Source: Methanocella conradii HZ254
Lineage (GTDB): Archaea > Halobacteriota > Methanocellia > Methanocellales > Methanocellaceae
Length of the DNA stretch: 64,000 nt
Direction of reading: 5' to 3'
Assembly (NCBI RefSeq): GCF_000251105.1
Contig: NC_017034.1
Coordinates: 2,046,001-2,110,000, forward strand
In this document: in pieces, positions 42,600-51,328 of the stretch
Layout: every line of letters begins with the position of its first letter
Position numbering within the stretch: the first letter of the stretch is position 1
The notes under the pieces: model-generated
Databases searched by the model: none
Told to the model about the DNA's origin: nothing
What the model saw: only the letters and a program-made list of their open reading frames with translations
Program-made: the position numbers and the translations under genes

Positions 42600-43682
42600 A
42601 TGGCGATAAGGCTGTCGAGAGGAAGGGCATTGAAAATAGCCGCCTTAGCTTTGCTTATCCCGATAGCTGCGCTCGCTATCCTGTCAACAGAGGCTTTCGC
42701 CAGGACTGAGGCCCGCTACCTGATGAGGGTAGGGGACGATGCCATTTTTGGCAACGACCTCTATAATTCCAGGAGCATACAGACCCTGTTCCACCAGCAA
42801 ACGCTGGATACAAGCGATGTGGAGTCTTATGACGCATCCTTCTCGGGCGCGCTGCCGTTCGGCCAGGTCAGCCTGGCATTGCCCTCGATAAGCGAAGAGA
42901 GCAGCCAGGAAATGTCGGCGTCGAGCGTCGGGTTCTTCCAGGCAAACTATAACTACCGGCCCGAGACCGTCCTGGGTAATGTGCCCCTGTCTCCGGATTA
43001 CCCGGAGGCTGTGCAGCAGGCGATACGGCCGGCCTCAATGCTCGGATGGTCGCAGCTCTATCCCGAGCAGTACGGGGCTATCGCAATCCGTAATAAGCTA
43101 AAGGAGATGAATAAGTCAACGCCTAAAGCGTCCACGGCAGGCGCCAATGCTAAGGCCGCATACTCCATGGATTTATTCAAGCCAAAAAACGCGAGCAGCG
43201 GCCCACAGGATGAGCCGGTCATATATCCATGGTACTTCGATATGATAGATAAGACGCAGACGGTGTTCCCGAACCCTGGCTACGGCTCATGCTCGACAAA
43301 CGGGGCGGGTAGCGTTGGAGCGGCCCGCATGACGACGAATAATAAGGCTGCAGGCAATCAGTCGAAAAGCGCTAGCAATAGCTTGAAACCTATAAATACA
43401 ACCTCGTCAGGCCTGACATATGCAGATTTTAGCTTCGACGCGACCACGGAGCAGATAAACAACATGTCCATAGTTGAGCGGATGTGGCGTAACTCCCACA
43501 GGGGAGGCATGATGGGAAAAGCCTATGCCGGCGACACGTCTGCCCCACTCTGGATAGACCCATATGAGAGGCCATACGTCATGCCAAGGATTGACGAGCA
43601 TTATTATTGCATGCAGAGCGCCCTTAACATGACTCAGCCTGGAACTCAGATAATGCCAAGGTTCTGGACGTTGATGTTTTAA
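42600..43682 (+). CDS. Secreted protein of a novel paralogous pair (2)
   Basis: 360 aa with a signal peptide (IAALALLIPIAALAILSTEAFA). Shared blocks with the preceding gene are ESYDASFSGALPFGQVSLAL then PSISEES, TEQINNMSIVERMWRNSHRG, MMGKAYAGDTSAPLWIDPYE and PGTQIMPRFWTLMF. It has several NxS/T sequons, fitting an exterior glycoprotein. It starts seven bases after the first paralogue ends, so they form an operon. No family was recognised. Confidence 0.65.
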   Translation: MAIRLSRGRALKIAALALLIPIAALAILSTEAFARTEARYLMRVGDDAIFGNDLYNSRSIQTLFHQQTLDTSDVESYDASFSGALPFGQVSLALPSISEESSQEMSASSVGFFQANYNYRPETVLGNVPLSPDYPEAVQQAIRPASMLGWSQLYPEQYGAIAIRNKLKEMNKSTPKASTAGANAKAAYSMDLFKPKNASSGPQDEPVIYPWYFDMIDKTQTVFPNPGYGSCSTNGAGSVGAARMTTNNKAAGNQSKSASNSLKPINTTSSGLTYADFSFDATTEQINNMSIVERMWRNSHRGGMMGKAYAGDTSAPLWIDPYERPYVMPRIDEHYYCMQSALNMTQPGTQIMPRFWTLMF

Positions 43683-43687
43683 AAAAG

Positions 43688-43936
43688 TCACTTCTCGCCG
43701 CGAAGAGTCTTGCCCCTCTCGATCAGCTCTTTGACCTTCTGGCCACCCCTGTGGCCGATGTCCTCATAAAAGCTGCCCCCGTATCGTTCCTTGGTCGTCT
43801 CTCCGCCGATCTTGCCGCCCTTGCGGCCTATCTCCTCGTAGAATTCTTCGCCGTATCTCTCTTTCGTCTTTTCACCGCCCTTATGGCCCGCTTCTCTGAC
43901 CGTCATCGCGCCTTTCTCTCTTTCCGCCATTTCCAC
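43688..43936 (-). CDS. KGG-repeat stress protein (LEA/Em-like)
   Basis: 82 aa, very hydrophilic, with repeated units AGHKGGEKTKERYGEEFYEEI, GRKGGKIGGETTKERYGGSF and GHRGGQKVKEL (each shown partly). This is the KGG repeat pattern of general stress proteins of the GsiB/Em type, linked to desiccation or osmotic protection. ATG 43930 is an alternative start. It is convergent with the secreted pair. Confidence 0.85.
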   Translation of the reverse strand: MEMAEREKGAMTVREAGHKGGEKTKERYGEEFYEEIGRKGGKIGGETTKERYGGSFYEDIGHRGGQKVKELIERGKTLRGEK

Positions 43937-44049
43937 ACCTCAAACCAATGCTCTTTTATCGATTTTATTGATACACAATGATATTATGAGCGCAGGAAAT
44001 TGAAATTTACTAACGGATTACGCAAGATTGCGCTTGTAAAAAAGAGTAA

Positions 44050-44358
44050 TCACATTTTTAGCTCGATGAGGTCTGGAGAGAAACCATAGCTTACTAGGAG
44101 CTTCTTTACCTCTTCCCTGTGGTCGCCCTGGAGCTCGATGCGGCCGTCCTTGATGGTGCCTCCGCAGGCGAACTTTGTCTTCAGCTTCTGGGAAAGCTCT
44201 TTAATATTGACGTTTTTTGTATCGATGCCCTCGATAATGGTCGTAATCTTCTTAAAACGCCTCGTATTCGTATACACGCGTATCTTCTGCGTCTCCTTTG
44301 CCAGGTCCTCGCAAATACAAAGATCTTTTGGCAATCCACACTTGTTGCAAACTTCCAT
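44050..44358 (-). CDS. Translation initiation factor aIF1 (SUI1 family)
   Basis: 102 aa. An N-terminal zinc knuckle CNKCGLPKDLCICED is followed by the SUI1 domain (KKITTIIEGIDTKNVNIKEL, KFACGGTIKDGRIELQGDH). aIF1 monitors start-codon recognition on the small ribosomal subunit. Confidence 0.93.
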   Translation of the reverse strand: MEVCNKCGLPKDLCICEDLAKETQKIRVYTNTRRFKKITTIIEGIDTKNVNIKELSQKLKTKFACGGTIKDGRIELQGDHREEVKKLLVSYGFSPDLIELKM

Positions 44359-44426
44359 ATTTTGTTCTCTACATTAATCATTTATAAACTGGTATAAATA
44401 TTTTAGGTATGTGTGCGCATACAATT

Positions 44427-44759
44427 TTATAAAAACCTGTAGCCACATTTTCTGGATATCTCGTCGCCATAGTCCTCTTCTGGGTATCGCCTGCAGATAT
44501 CCGGCTTATTTTCATGGATGGCGCAGGAGTAGGTGCCATCCTTGTTATCCACTAGATGCTTGCAGGGGTTGCTGATCTGTAGCTCGACATCCCTGCCCTT
44601 GAAATCCTTGACGTGGGCCTTAACCCCTACGTGGGCTTCCAGCCACCTCATATACTCCGTAAACTCGTAGTCTGTGACGCCGCCGACGTGCAGGTCTATG
44701 CAGAAATCCCTGCAGCAGTTGCCGCATCGCTTGCAGCTTCCGGTTCGCTTCCCGCTCAT
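44427..44759 (-). CDS. YkgJ-family cysteine cluster protein
   Basis: 110 aa. Cysteine motifs CKRCGNCCRDFC at the N-terminus, NPCKHL, YSCAIHENKPDICRRYP and RKCGYRFL match the YkgJ Fe-S/Zn cluster family. The function is unknown. Its ATG overlaps the stop of the preceding gene (44756) by four bases, placing it last in a four-gene operon with the ubiquitin-like modifier. Confidence 0.85.
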   Translation of the reverse strand: MSGKRTGSCKRCGNCCRDFCIDLHVGGVTDYEFTEYMRWLEAHVGVKAHVKDFKGRDVELQISNPCKHLVDNKDGTYSCAIHENKPDICRRYPEEDYGDEISRKCGYRFL

Positions 44760-45253
44760 TCCCGCTTCCTCTTATCTTCCCTTGAGTATACCTTCCTTAT
44801 CAGGTTGAGCCATCGCCGCCCATCCTCCAGCTTCGCCTTATTTGCCTCTTCCTTGACGGATGGCTTTGGCAATGGGGCGGCGTAGAGCGTGTCCAGCGCC
44901 CTGTCGAGCCCCAGGGCGGCCTCGAATAGCTCTTTCGCTTCAGCCTTCGTAAGCTCTTCCCTCGATATGCGCGTCACTATTTCTCTCCGCCTTTTTCTCA
45001 CCAGCGCTATGACGCGGTCGACTTCCGTCACCTCTGAGGGCGTCAGCCTTCCCCTTTTTTTCGACACCTCAAAGGTGAATGCCCTGAGCTTTATGCGCTC
45101 GCCATCAACCTCCACCTCTGCGGGTATGGTGGCGCCTGCGAACGCAAACTCCTTGTCCAGCTTTATGAGCATGTTTTCGCGCTCGACCTTTGATATCATT
45201 TCTTCGTCGCTCACCAGTGATACCATCTCAATACGGCTCCTCATAGCCTTCAT
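44756..45253 (-). CDS. DUF5788-like hypothetical protein
   Basis: 165 aa, soluble and highly charged. A short beta region (AGATIPAEVEVDGERIKLRA) is followed by helices rich in Arg, Lys and Glu. It resembles an archaeal uncharacterised family that I recall as DUF5788; this identification is from memory. It overlaps both neighbours by four bases. Confidence 0.7.
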   Translation of the reverse strand: MKAMRSRIEMVSLVSDEEMISKVERENMLIKLDKEFAFAGATIPAEVEVDGERIKLRAFTFEVSKKRGRLTPSEVTEVDRVIALVRKRRREIVTRISREELTKAEAKELFEAALGLDRALDTLYAAPLPKPSVKEEANKAKLEDGRRWLNLIRKVYSREDKRKRE

Positions 45254-45456
45254 CCGCCAGAGACGACACGGAGGACTTCTATTCGTGAGCCTTCGATGGC
45301 CGAGTCAAACGCCACGGGGGTGCCATCCCTAAAGACTACAACGGTTTCGGGGTTCACCTTTAAAAATGAGAGGAGGTCAAAGTAAGTGGAGCCGTCCGGC
45401 AGCTCTACCTCCCTATCACTTACCCCACCCGTAAAAACCTTGACGCTAACCTTCAA
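45250..45456 (-). CDS. Ubiquitin-like small archaeal modifier/MoaD-ThiS family protein
   Basis: 68 aa beta-grasp protein ending in VVSGG. The terminal Gly-Gly is the hallmark of SAMP, MoaD and ThiS proteins, which are adenylated by E1-like enzymes for sulfur transfer or protein modification. Conserved spacing includes VELPDGSTYFDLLSFLKVNPE and VVFRDGTPV. It overlaps the downstream gene by four bases, and only three bases separate it from the upstream 53-aa gene. Confidence 0.85.
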   Translation of the reverse strand: MKVSVKVFTGGVSDREVELPDGSTYFDLLSFLKVNPETVVVFRDGTPVAFDSAIEGSRIEVLRVVSGG

Positions 45457-45459
45457 GCT

Positions 45460-45621
45460 TCACACCTCTTCTTTCAAGGAGGTCTCCTCCTCGAATTCCT
45501 CGCTAAGCCCTTCCACGTTGGCCAGGCCGGCCACGTTCTTGTCGAGGAGCTTTCGCTCTTTCTCGAGCTCCTTCTTGGCGCCTTTTCGCTCGATGTTCCG
45601 CTTTCTGAACTTGTTAGGCAT
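45460..45621 (-). CDS. 53-aa charged small protein
   Basis: The frame MPNKFRKRNIERKGAKKELE continues to a Glu-rich tail (EEFEEETSLKEEV). It is basic at the N-terminus, acidic at the C-terminus and probably helical. GTGAT lies just before ATG 45621. The longer open frame to 45777 runs antisense through tRNA-Ser and is rejected. It leads the operon with the ubiquitin-like modifier. No family was recognised. Confidence 0.6.
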   Translation of the reverse strand: MPNKFRKRNIERKGAKKELEKERKLLDKNVAGLANVEGLSEEFEEETSLKEEV

Positions 45622-45726
45622 CAATATCACTATCATAATATTGTCCGACACAAGGTATAAATACTCGCGGCATATAAATTGGGAGCGCGTCTGGCACGCT
45701 GCGCTAAAGCGTGGCCAATTTTTAAT

Positions 45727-45808
45727 GCCGAGGTACTCTAACGGTAAGGGACTGGTCTCGAAAACCAGCGGCCGCAAGGCCTTAGGAGTTCAAGTCTCCT
45801 CCTCGGCG
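45727..45808 (+). tRNA. tRNA-Ser (anticodon CGA)
   Basis: Acceptor GCCGAGG pairs with CCTCGGC, discriminator G. The anticodon stem CTGGT/ACCAG encloses loop CTCGAAA (anticodon CGA). The long variable arm GGCCGCAAGGCC identifies a class II tRNA, and the T arm is AGGAG-TTCAAGT-CTCCT. CCA is not encoded. It reads UCG codons. Confidence 0.93.
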
Positions 45809-45875
45809 CCTCCTTTATAAAGTCCCGCCCTTAGCTTAAATTGCCTATTTTAACATAGATTACGTTATTTTAATC

Positions 45876-46697
45876 ATGAACCCATCCGATAGCTTACATC
45901 GTTTTTACTCCGGGTTCGTAGACAAGTACGATTTATTCGCATCATGGGAAGAGCGCAAGAGAAGGGAGGGACGGTTTTTCAGGCAGATACTACAATCGAA
46001 CGGCGTTGAGAGTGTGATAGACTGTTTCTGCGGAACTGGATTCCACGTGGCAATGCTCTCAGAGATGGGCTACCATGTTGACGGCATAGACATATCGCCA
46101 CACATGATCAGGAAGGCGAAGGAGAATCTAAAGGATATGGGGCTAGATGATAGGGTTCGAGTGGGAGACGTCAAGGAGCTAGTAGCTGGCGAAAAATATG
46201 ATTGCGCCCTCTCCATGGGCAACTCGCTACCGCACGAGTTCGGCGATGAGAACGTTTTAAAGGCATTAGAAGGCATGTACGGCGCACTAAAATATGGCGG
46301 AATCGTCATCATTCACATGGAGAACTTCGACAGGCTCTACGAGGACAAAGAACGGTTTATACCTTCGGTATACAGGCGCACCGGGGACGGCACGGAGGCG
46401 TTCATCTTCGCAATCGATTACTATGAGGACAGGGTGGTCTTCAACATTCTCTCACTAATAGAGAGAGGCGGCAAGCCCGGCTTCGAGGTGGACGTGGTCG
46501 AATACAACCCCATCAACGTCGAAAGCCTCAAAAGACTATTAAAAGAGGCCGGGTTCTCAGGCCTGGCATTATACGAGGATTTCATGATGAGGCCCCTGGG
46601 CAGGGACGGCACTTACGACCTCATAGTGGTAGCCAGAAAGCGTCAAGTAAGCGATAAAAGAAAACAATTATATTTTCTGGAGGATGCTAAAGGATAG
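45876..46697 (+). CDS. SAM-dependent methyltransferase (class I)
   Basis: 273 aa Rossmann methyltransferase. Motif I is VIDCFCGTGFHVAML (the second Gly-rich position is Cys-rich, DCFCGTG), followed by VDGIDISPHMIRKAKEN, and motif IV is YDCALSMGNSLPH. The overall form resembles glycine/sarcosine N-methyltransferase-like enzymes, but the substrate is unknown. It precedes a 50-aa frame and asnB in the same direction. Confidence 0.82.
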   Translation: MNPSDSLHRFYSGFVDKYDLFASWEERKRREGRFFRQILQSNGVESVIDCFCGTGFHVAMLSEMGYHVDGIDISPHMIRKAKENLKDMGLDDRVRVGDVKELVAGEKYDCALSMGNSLPHEFGDENVLKALEGMYGALKYGGIVIIHMENFDRLYEDKERFIPSVYRRTGDGTEAFIFAIDYYEDRVVFNILSLIERGGKPGFEVDVVEYNPINVESLKRLLKEAGFSGLALYEDFMMRPLGRDGTYDLIVVARKRQVSDKRKQLYFLEDAKG

Positions 46698-46702
46698 GTA
46701 TC

Positions 46703-46855
46703 ATGAAGAGCTCTCTAAAGGACATTGAATCGATCATATTCTCATGGATAAGGGGTGAGCTATTGGAGGCGCTCAAGAATGCGGAGGAAGCGAAGCGATT
46801 CTTGAAAAACGTGCCGAAAGGCCTGGCCAGGAAGCAGGCTGGAAGCGCTTTGTGA
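46703..46855 (+). CDS. 50-aa small protein
   Basis: Starts MKSSLKDIESIIFSWIRGEL and ends with a basic segment (FLKNVPKGLARKQAGSAL). It lies five bases after the methyltransferase stop and 28 bases before asnB, with AGGT upstream of the ATG. The predicted helix and tight spacing make it a reasonable operon member, but without homologues it remains tentative. Confidence 0.4.
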   Translation: MKSSLKDIESIIFSWIRGELLEALKNAEEAKRFLKNVPKGLARKQAGSAL

Positions 46856-46883
46856 ATACGTGGTGGCCAGGAATAGATAGACT

Positions 46884-48251
46884 ATGTGTGGCATAGCCGG
46901 GTTTGTGGGCGTTAACGCGCGCCTCAAGACTTGTGAGATGGTTCGGTCGCTGCGGCACAGGGGGCCTGACGGCGAAGGAGTGTGGTGTCATGGCAGCGTG
47001 TGCATAGGCCACACCCATCTCAAGGTAACAGGAGACGTTGGGCAGCCCGTCATATCAAATAACCATGCCGTCTCATATAATGGCGAGATCTACAATTTCG
47101 GCGAGTTCTTGCCGGGCGCCTCTGACACGCCTGCTCTTTTAAATGTCATTTTAAAGGATGGCGTGGGCAGCTTCTTGAAGGCTGCTCCAGCAATTGATGG
47201 CGAGTACTCGTTCGCATACTATGATGGCTCTAGCTTATTGCTGGCGAGGGACCCAGTTGGCATCAAGCCATTATATTATGGAGTGAGCGATGATGGCTTC
47301 GGCTTCGCCTCCGAGAGGAAGGCTCTCCTTAAGGTGGGGGTCACCGACGTTAAGGCGCTAACGCCGGGCCATGTATACTATAATGGCGTGGAGCGTTATG
47401 CGATTGGGCTGCCATCGCGTGATGTAGTCATTAAAGATGAAAAGGAGGCAGTGGAGGCGCTTGACGGGGCCCTGGCAATGGCGGTGAGGCTCAGGCGCCA
47501 TGAAAACGCGGCCGTCGCCTTCTCGGGCGGCGTAGACTGCTCCATCATAGGCGCGATGTCCGGGCTCCCGCTATGCACGGTCGGCATGAAGGGGTCATAT
47601 GATATCAAAGCGGCGAGGAAGGCCGCCTCATTGATGGGCGCCGAAAGGAGGCACGTCGTGTACGAGTTCGACGAAAAAGACGTGGAGGAGGCGCTGCCAG
47701 GGGTCGTCTATGCGGTCGAGAGCGCCGATCCCATGAAAGTCTCCATCGCCCTACCCCTGTACATTCTGGCCAGGGAGGCCCGGCGTGACGGCTACAGGGT
47801 ACTGCTCTCAGGCCAGGGGGCGGACGAGCTTTTCGGAGGCTACGCCCGCCATGAGGCCGCCGCCAGGGAGGGCGGGCTGGGCGAAGCCCTCCAGCGCGAC
47901 CTGGAGCACATAGCGGAGGTGAACCTGGAAAGGGACGACGCCGCGACAATGGCTCACGGCGTGGAGCTAAGGGTGCCCTACCTCGACCTAAAAGTAATAA
48001 GCCTAGCCCAGAGAATCGACCCATCACTCAAAGTATATTTTGACGGCAAGGATTATATACGCAAATATGTTCTTAGAAAAATGTCCGAGAAGTACCTACC
48101 TCGAGAGATATCATACGCGCCAAAGAAAGCCATACAGTACGGCACAAGCGCTCAAAAAGCGCTCGAACGGCTGGCGCGCAAAAGAAACTCTAAGATAAGC
48201 GAACATCTAAAATCACTATACGAGGAGCATTTTAAATGGCCATTAGCGTGA
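46884..48251 (+). CDS. asnB: Glutamine-dependent asparagine synthetase
   Basis: 455 aa, shorter than bacterial AsnB. Catalytic Cys2 (MCGIAGFVG) begins the glutaminase domain, with RHRGPDGEG and SYNGEIYNF motifs. The synthetase domain has the PP-loop FSGGVDCSIIGAM; the usual SGGxDS is SGGVDC here. GQGADELFGGYARH and ELRVPYLD are also present. The 3' end overlaps gatC by 16 bases, linking free asparagine synthesis with tRNA-dependent amidation in one operon. Confidence 0.9.
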   Translation: MCGIAGFVGVNARLKTCEMVRSLRHRGPDGEGVWCHGSVCIGHTHLKVTGDVGQPVISNNHAVSYNGEIYNFGEFLPGASDTPALLNVILKDGVGSFLKAAPAIDGEYSFAYYDGSSLLLARDPVGIKPLYYGVSDDGFGFASERKALLKVGVTDVKALTPGHVYYNGVERYAIGLPSRDVVIKDEKEAVEALDGALAMAVRLRRHENAAVAFSGGVDCSIIGAMSGLPLCTVGMKGSYDIKAARKAASLMGAERRHVVYEFDEKDVEEALPGVVYAVESADPMKVSIALPLYILAREARRDGYRVLLSGQGADELFGGYARHEAAAREGGLGEALQRDLEHIAEVNLERDDAATMAHGVELRVPYLDLKVISLAQRIDPSLKVYFDGKDYIRKYVLRKMSEKYLPREISYAPKKAIQYGTSAQKALERLARKRNSKISEHLKSLYEEHFKWPLA

Positions 48252-48520
48252 AAGACGTCAAGCACATAGCAAGCCTCGCCTGCATAGACCTCGATGAGGC
48301 CCAGGAGGAGCGCTTCGCAAGGCAGTTCAACTCGATACTGGAATACTTCAAAGAGCTCGATGGCCTGAATACCGAGGGCGTCGAGCCGACGTACCACGTC
48401 ATTGGCCTGAATAACGTTTTCAGGGAAGACGTCGTAGAGCCATCGTTGCCGCAGGAAGAGGCGCTGCGGAACGCGCCGAAGAAGGAGAAGGGTTATTTCA
48501 AGGGGCCCAGGATAGTGTGA
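48236..48520 (+). CDS. gatC: Asp/Glu-tRNA amidotransferase subunit C
   Basis: 94 aa. VKHIASLACIDLDEAQEERF at the N-terminus and the tail EALRNAPKKEKGYFKGPRIV are typical of GatC, the belt subunit that stabilises GatAB. It overlaps asnB and is followed after three bases by gatA. Confidence 0.93.
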   Translation: MAISVKDVKHIASLACIDLDEAQEERFARQFNSILEYFKELDGLNTEGVEPTYHVIGLNNVFREDVVEPSLPQEEALRNAPKKEKGYFKGPRIV

Positions 48521-48523
48521 GCC

Positions 48524-49915
48524 ATGCCCGGGCAATACGAGGAGTCGCTTCATAAGACGTTCGACCGGATCAAGCGAAGCAGGCTGAACGCCTATATCAC
48601 GCTTAACGTGGAGGACGCTATAAAGACTGCGAAGGCCGTGGATGAGGGCAGAGTTACGGGCAGGCTGGCCGGCGTGCCCGTCGCCGTAAAGGACTGCATC
48701 ACGACGAAGGGATTATTGACCACCTGTGGCTCGAAGATACTGTCGGGCTACGTTCCGCCCTTTGACGCAGAGGTGGTGGCCCGCCTCAAGAGGGAGGGTG
48801 CTGTCATAGTGGGCAAGACCAACATGGACGAGTTCGCCATGGGCACCTCCACCGAGTCGAGCTATTATGGGCCTACCAGGAACCCGTGGGACCTGTCGAG
48901 GGTGCCCGGAGGCTCGTCTGGCGGCAGCGGCGCGGCCGTGGCAGGCCTCGAGTGCAGGATGGCCCTCGGCACCGACACAGGAGGCTCGGTGAGATGCCCA
49001 GCCTCGTTCTGTGGCATCGTGGGGATAAAGCCCACGTACGGGCTGGTATCCAGGTATGGCGTGGTCGCCTATGCGAACTCTCTCGAGCAGGTGGGGCCGA
49101 TGGCGAGGAATGTGAGCGACGCGGCGCTGCTCCTGGACGTCATAGCCGGCCATGACCCGAAGGACTCCACCTCGGTCGACACCGCCGATAAAGTAAGCTA
49201 CGTTAATTATCTTATCGATGACGTGAAGGGCCTTAAGATAGGAGTCCCTAAAGAGTACTTCGGCGAGGGCACGGATAAGAGGGTCGAGAACGCCGTATGG
49301 AGCGCGATAATGAGGCTAAACAAGCTCGGCGCCGACTACAGGGAGGTCTCGCTGCCCCACACAAAGTATGCGCTCGCAGCATACTACATAATAGCGATGT
49401 GCGAGGCGTCCTCCAACCTGGCGCGTTTTGACGGCCTCCGCTACGGCCTGCGCACCGGAAAGGATGAGAACTGGCACACCACATTCTCGCGTATCAGGGC
49501 GGAGGGCTTCGGGGAGGAGGTCAAGCGCCGCATCATGCTGGGCACTTATGCGCTATCGGAGGGCTACTACGGCAAGTACTACCTTAAAGCGCTAAAGGTC
49601 CGCACGCTCATCAAGCAGGACTTCGATAAGGCTTTCAAGGATGTCGACATCCTTGCGGCGCCTACCATGCCGTTCCCCGCCTTCAGGATAGGCGAGCACG
49701 TGGACGACCCATTATCGATGTACATGGCGGACGTGAACACGGTGCCGGTAAACCTGGCCGGGGTCCCGTCCATATCGGTGCCGTGCGGCTTCGCGGGCAA
49801 TCTCCCCATTGGCATCCAGTTCATAGGGGGCCTGTTCGATGAGCCTAAGCTGATAAGGACGGCCTACACGTTCGAGCTTAACACCGATTTCCAGAAGCTG
49901 CCGGAGGGGTTTTAG
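48524..49915 (+). CDS. gatA: Asp/Glu-tRNA amidotransferase subunit A (amidase)
   Basis: 463 aa amidase-signature enzyme. The catalytic lysine is in VAVKDCITT, and the Ser-cisSer-Lys triad continues in GGSSGGSGAAVAG and GTDTGGSVRCPA. It releases ammonia from glutamine for GatB. The stop is directly followed by the gatB ATG. Confidence 0.95.
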   Translation: MPGQYEESLHKTFDRIKRSRLNAYITLNVEDAIKTAKAVDEGRVTGRLAGVPVAVKDCITTKGLLTTCGSKILSGYVPPFDAEVVARLKREGAVIVGKTNMDEFAMGTSTESSYYGPTRNPWDLSRVPGGSSGGSGAAVAGLECRMALGTDTGGSVRCPASFCGIVGIKPTYGLVSRYGVVAYANSLEQVGPMARNVSDAALLLDVIAGHDPKDSTSVDTADKVSYVNYLIDDVKGLKIGVPKEYFGEGTDKRVENAVWSAIMRLNKLGADYREVSLPHTKYALAAYYIIAMCEASSNLARFDGLRYGLRTGKDENWHTTFSRIRAEGFGEEVKRRIMLGTYALSEGYYGKYYLKALKVRTLIKQDFDKAFKDVDILAAPTMPFPAFRIGEHVDDPLSMYMADVNTVPVNLAGVPSISVPCGFAGNLPIGIQFIGGLFDEPKLIRTAYTFELNTDFQKLPEGF

Positions 49916-51328
49916 ATGTCAGATGTCATCATAGGCCTGGAGGTCCACTGCCAGCTTAACAAGCTTAACAGTAAATTGTTCTGCGGCTGCTCCACCAGGC
50001 AGCAGGGGTTGGAGCCAAACGTCATGACCTGCCCGGTGTGCCTGGGCTTGCCCGGAGCGCTGCCAGTTATAAACAAAAAGGCCGTGGAATATGCCATCAT
50101 GGTGGGCCTGGCGCTTAACTGTAAGATTGCGGAGCACACGCAGTTCTATAGGAAGAACTACTATTACCCGGACCTGCCAAGAGGGTTTCAGATAACCCAG
50201 TATGATTATCCTATAGCTTTTGATGGCGTATTGACGGTGGACACGGACGGCGAGGAGCGGCCAATAAGGATCCGGAGGGTTCACATGGAAGAGGACCCGG
50301 GCAGGCTGGTCCACCAGGGGTCCATCGAGACCAGCAAGTTCGTGCTGGTGGACTATAACAGGAGCGGCATGCCGCTCCTGGAGGTCGTGACGGAGCCCGA
50401 CCTGCGCTCGCCGAAAGAGGCGCGACGCTTTATAAACAAGCTCCGCAACATCCTGGAGTACCTGGACGTGTTCGACGGCTCCCTGGAGGGGGCGTTGAGG
50501 GTGGACGCGAACGTATCCTTAAAGGGGGGCGCGAGAGTGGAGATAAAGAACATATCATCCTATAAAGGCGTGGAGCGTGCCCTTTTGTTCGAGATATCGA
50601 GGCAGCAGAACATGAGGCGGCGTGGCATCCGGGTAGTACAGGAGACGAGGCACTACGATGACGAGCGCAATTGTACTATCACGTTGAGGACTAAGGAGCA
50701 GGCTGAAGAGTACCGGTATTACCCGGAGCCTGACCTGGTCCCACTGGCGGTGAAAAGCTGGGAATCCGAGCTAAAGGGTAGGCTGCCGGAGCTTCCGGAC
50801 GCGAAGCGGGAGCGCTTCAAGAGGCAGTATGGCATCTCCGATAGCCATGCGAAAGTGCTTACTGCGGAGATACGGGTTGCGAACTACTACGAGCGGGTGG
50901 CCGAAAGATGCGACCCGAGGATGGCCGCGACGTGGGTGGCCGACTACCTCAAGGGCGAGCTGAACTATAGGGACCGGGATATTAGGGACGCCTTCCCGCC
51001 GGAGAAGATGGTGTACATACTGGAGCAGCTTAGCAATGGCACCATCACAGACAAGGGGGCGGTCGAGGTCATCAGGGCATTGCTGGATGAAGGAGGCGAC
51101 CCGAAAGATATTATACTTGCGAGGAACCTTGCTAAGGTCGAGACAGACATAACCAGGGCCGCCGTGGCGGAAGTCCTTAAAGAAAACCAGGCCGCCATAA
51201 TGGACTACAAGGCTGGCAAGGCCCAGGCTTTCAATTACCTGGTAGGCATGGTAATGAAGAAGACCGGAGGGCGGGCGGACCCGGCCGAGGTAAACCTGTT
51301 GTTGAGGGAGTCGCTCGAATGCACCTGA
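49916..51328 (+). CDS. gatB: Asp/Glu-tRNA amidotransferase subunit B
   Basis: 470 aa. IGLEVHCQLN at the start, CPVCLGLPGALPVINKKAVE, and RKNYYYPDLPRGFQITQY are family signatures. The C-terminal YqeY-like tRNA-binding domain is present. GatB activates and transamidates misacylated Asp-tRNA(Asn) or Glu-tRNA(Gln). Archaea usually use GatDE for Gln, so Asn-tRNA formation is the likely role here. It overlaps topA copy 2 by ten bases. Confidence 0.95.
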   Translation: MSDVIIGLEVHCQLNKLNSKLFCGCSTRQQGLEPNVMTCPVCLGLPGALPVINKKAVEYAIMVGLALNCKIAEHTQFYRKNYYYPDLPRGFQITQYDYPIAFDGVLTVDTDGEERPIRIRRVHMEEDPGRLVHQGSIETSKFVLVDYNRSGMPLLEVVTEPDLRSPKEARRFINKLRNILEYLDVFDGSLEGALRVDANVSLKGGARVEIKNISSYKGVERALLFEISRQQNMRRRGIRVVQETRHYDDERNCTITLRTKEQAEEYRYYPEPDLVPLAVKSWESELKGRLPELPDAKRERFKRQYGISDSHAKVLTAEIRVANYYERVAERCDPRMAATWVADYLKGELNYRDRDIRDAFPPEKMVYILEQLSNGTITDKGAVEVIRALLDEGGDPKDIILARNLAKVETDITRAAVAEVLKENQAAIMDYKAGKAQAFNYLVGMVMKKTGGRADPAEVNLLLRESLECT

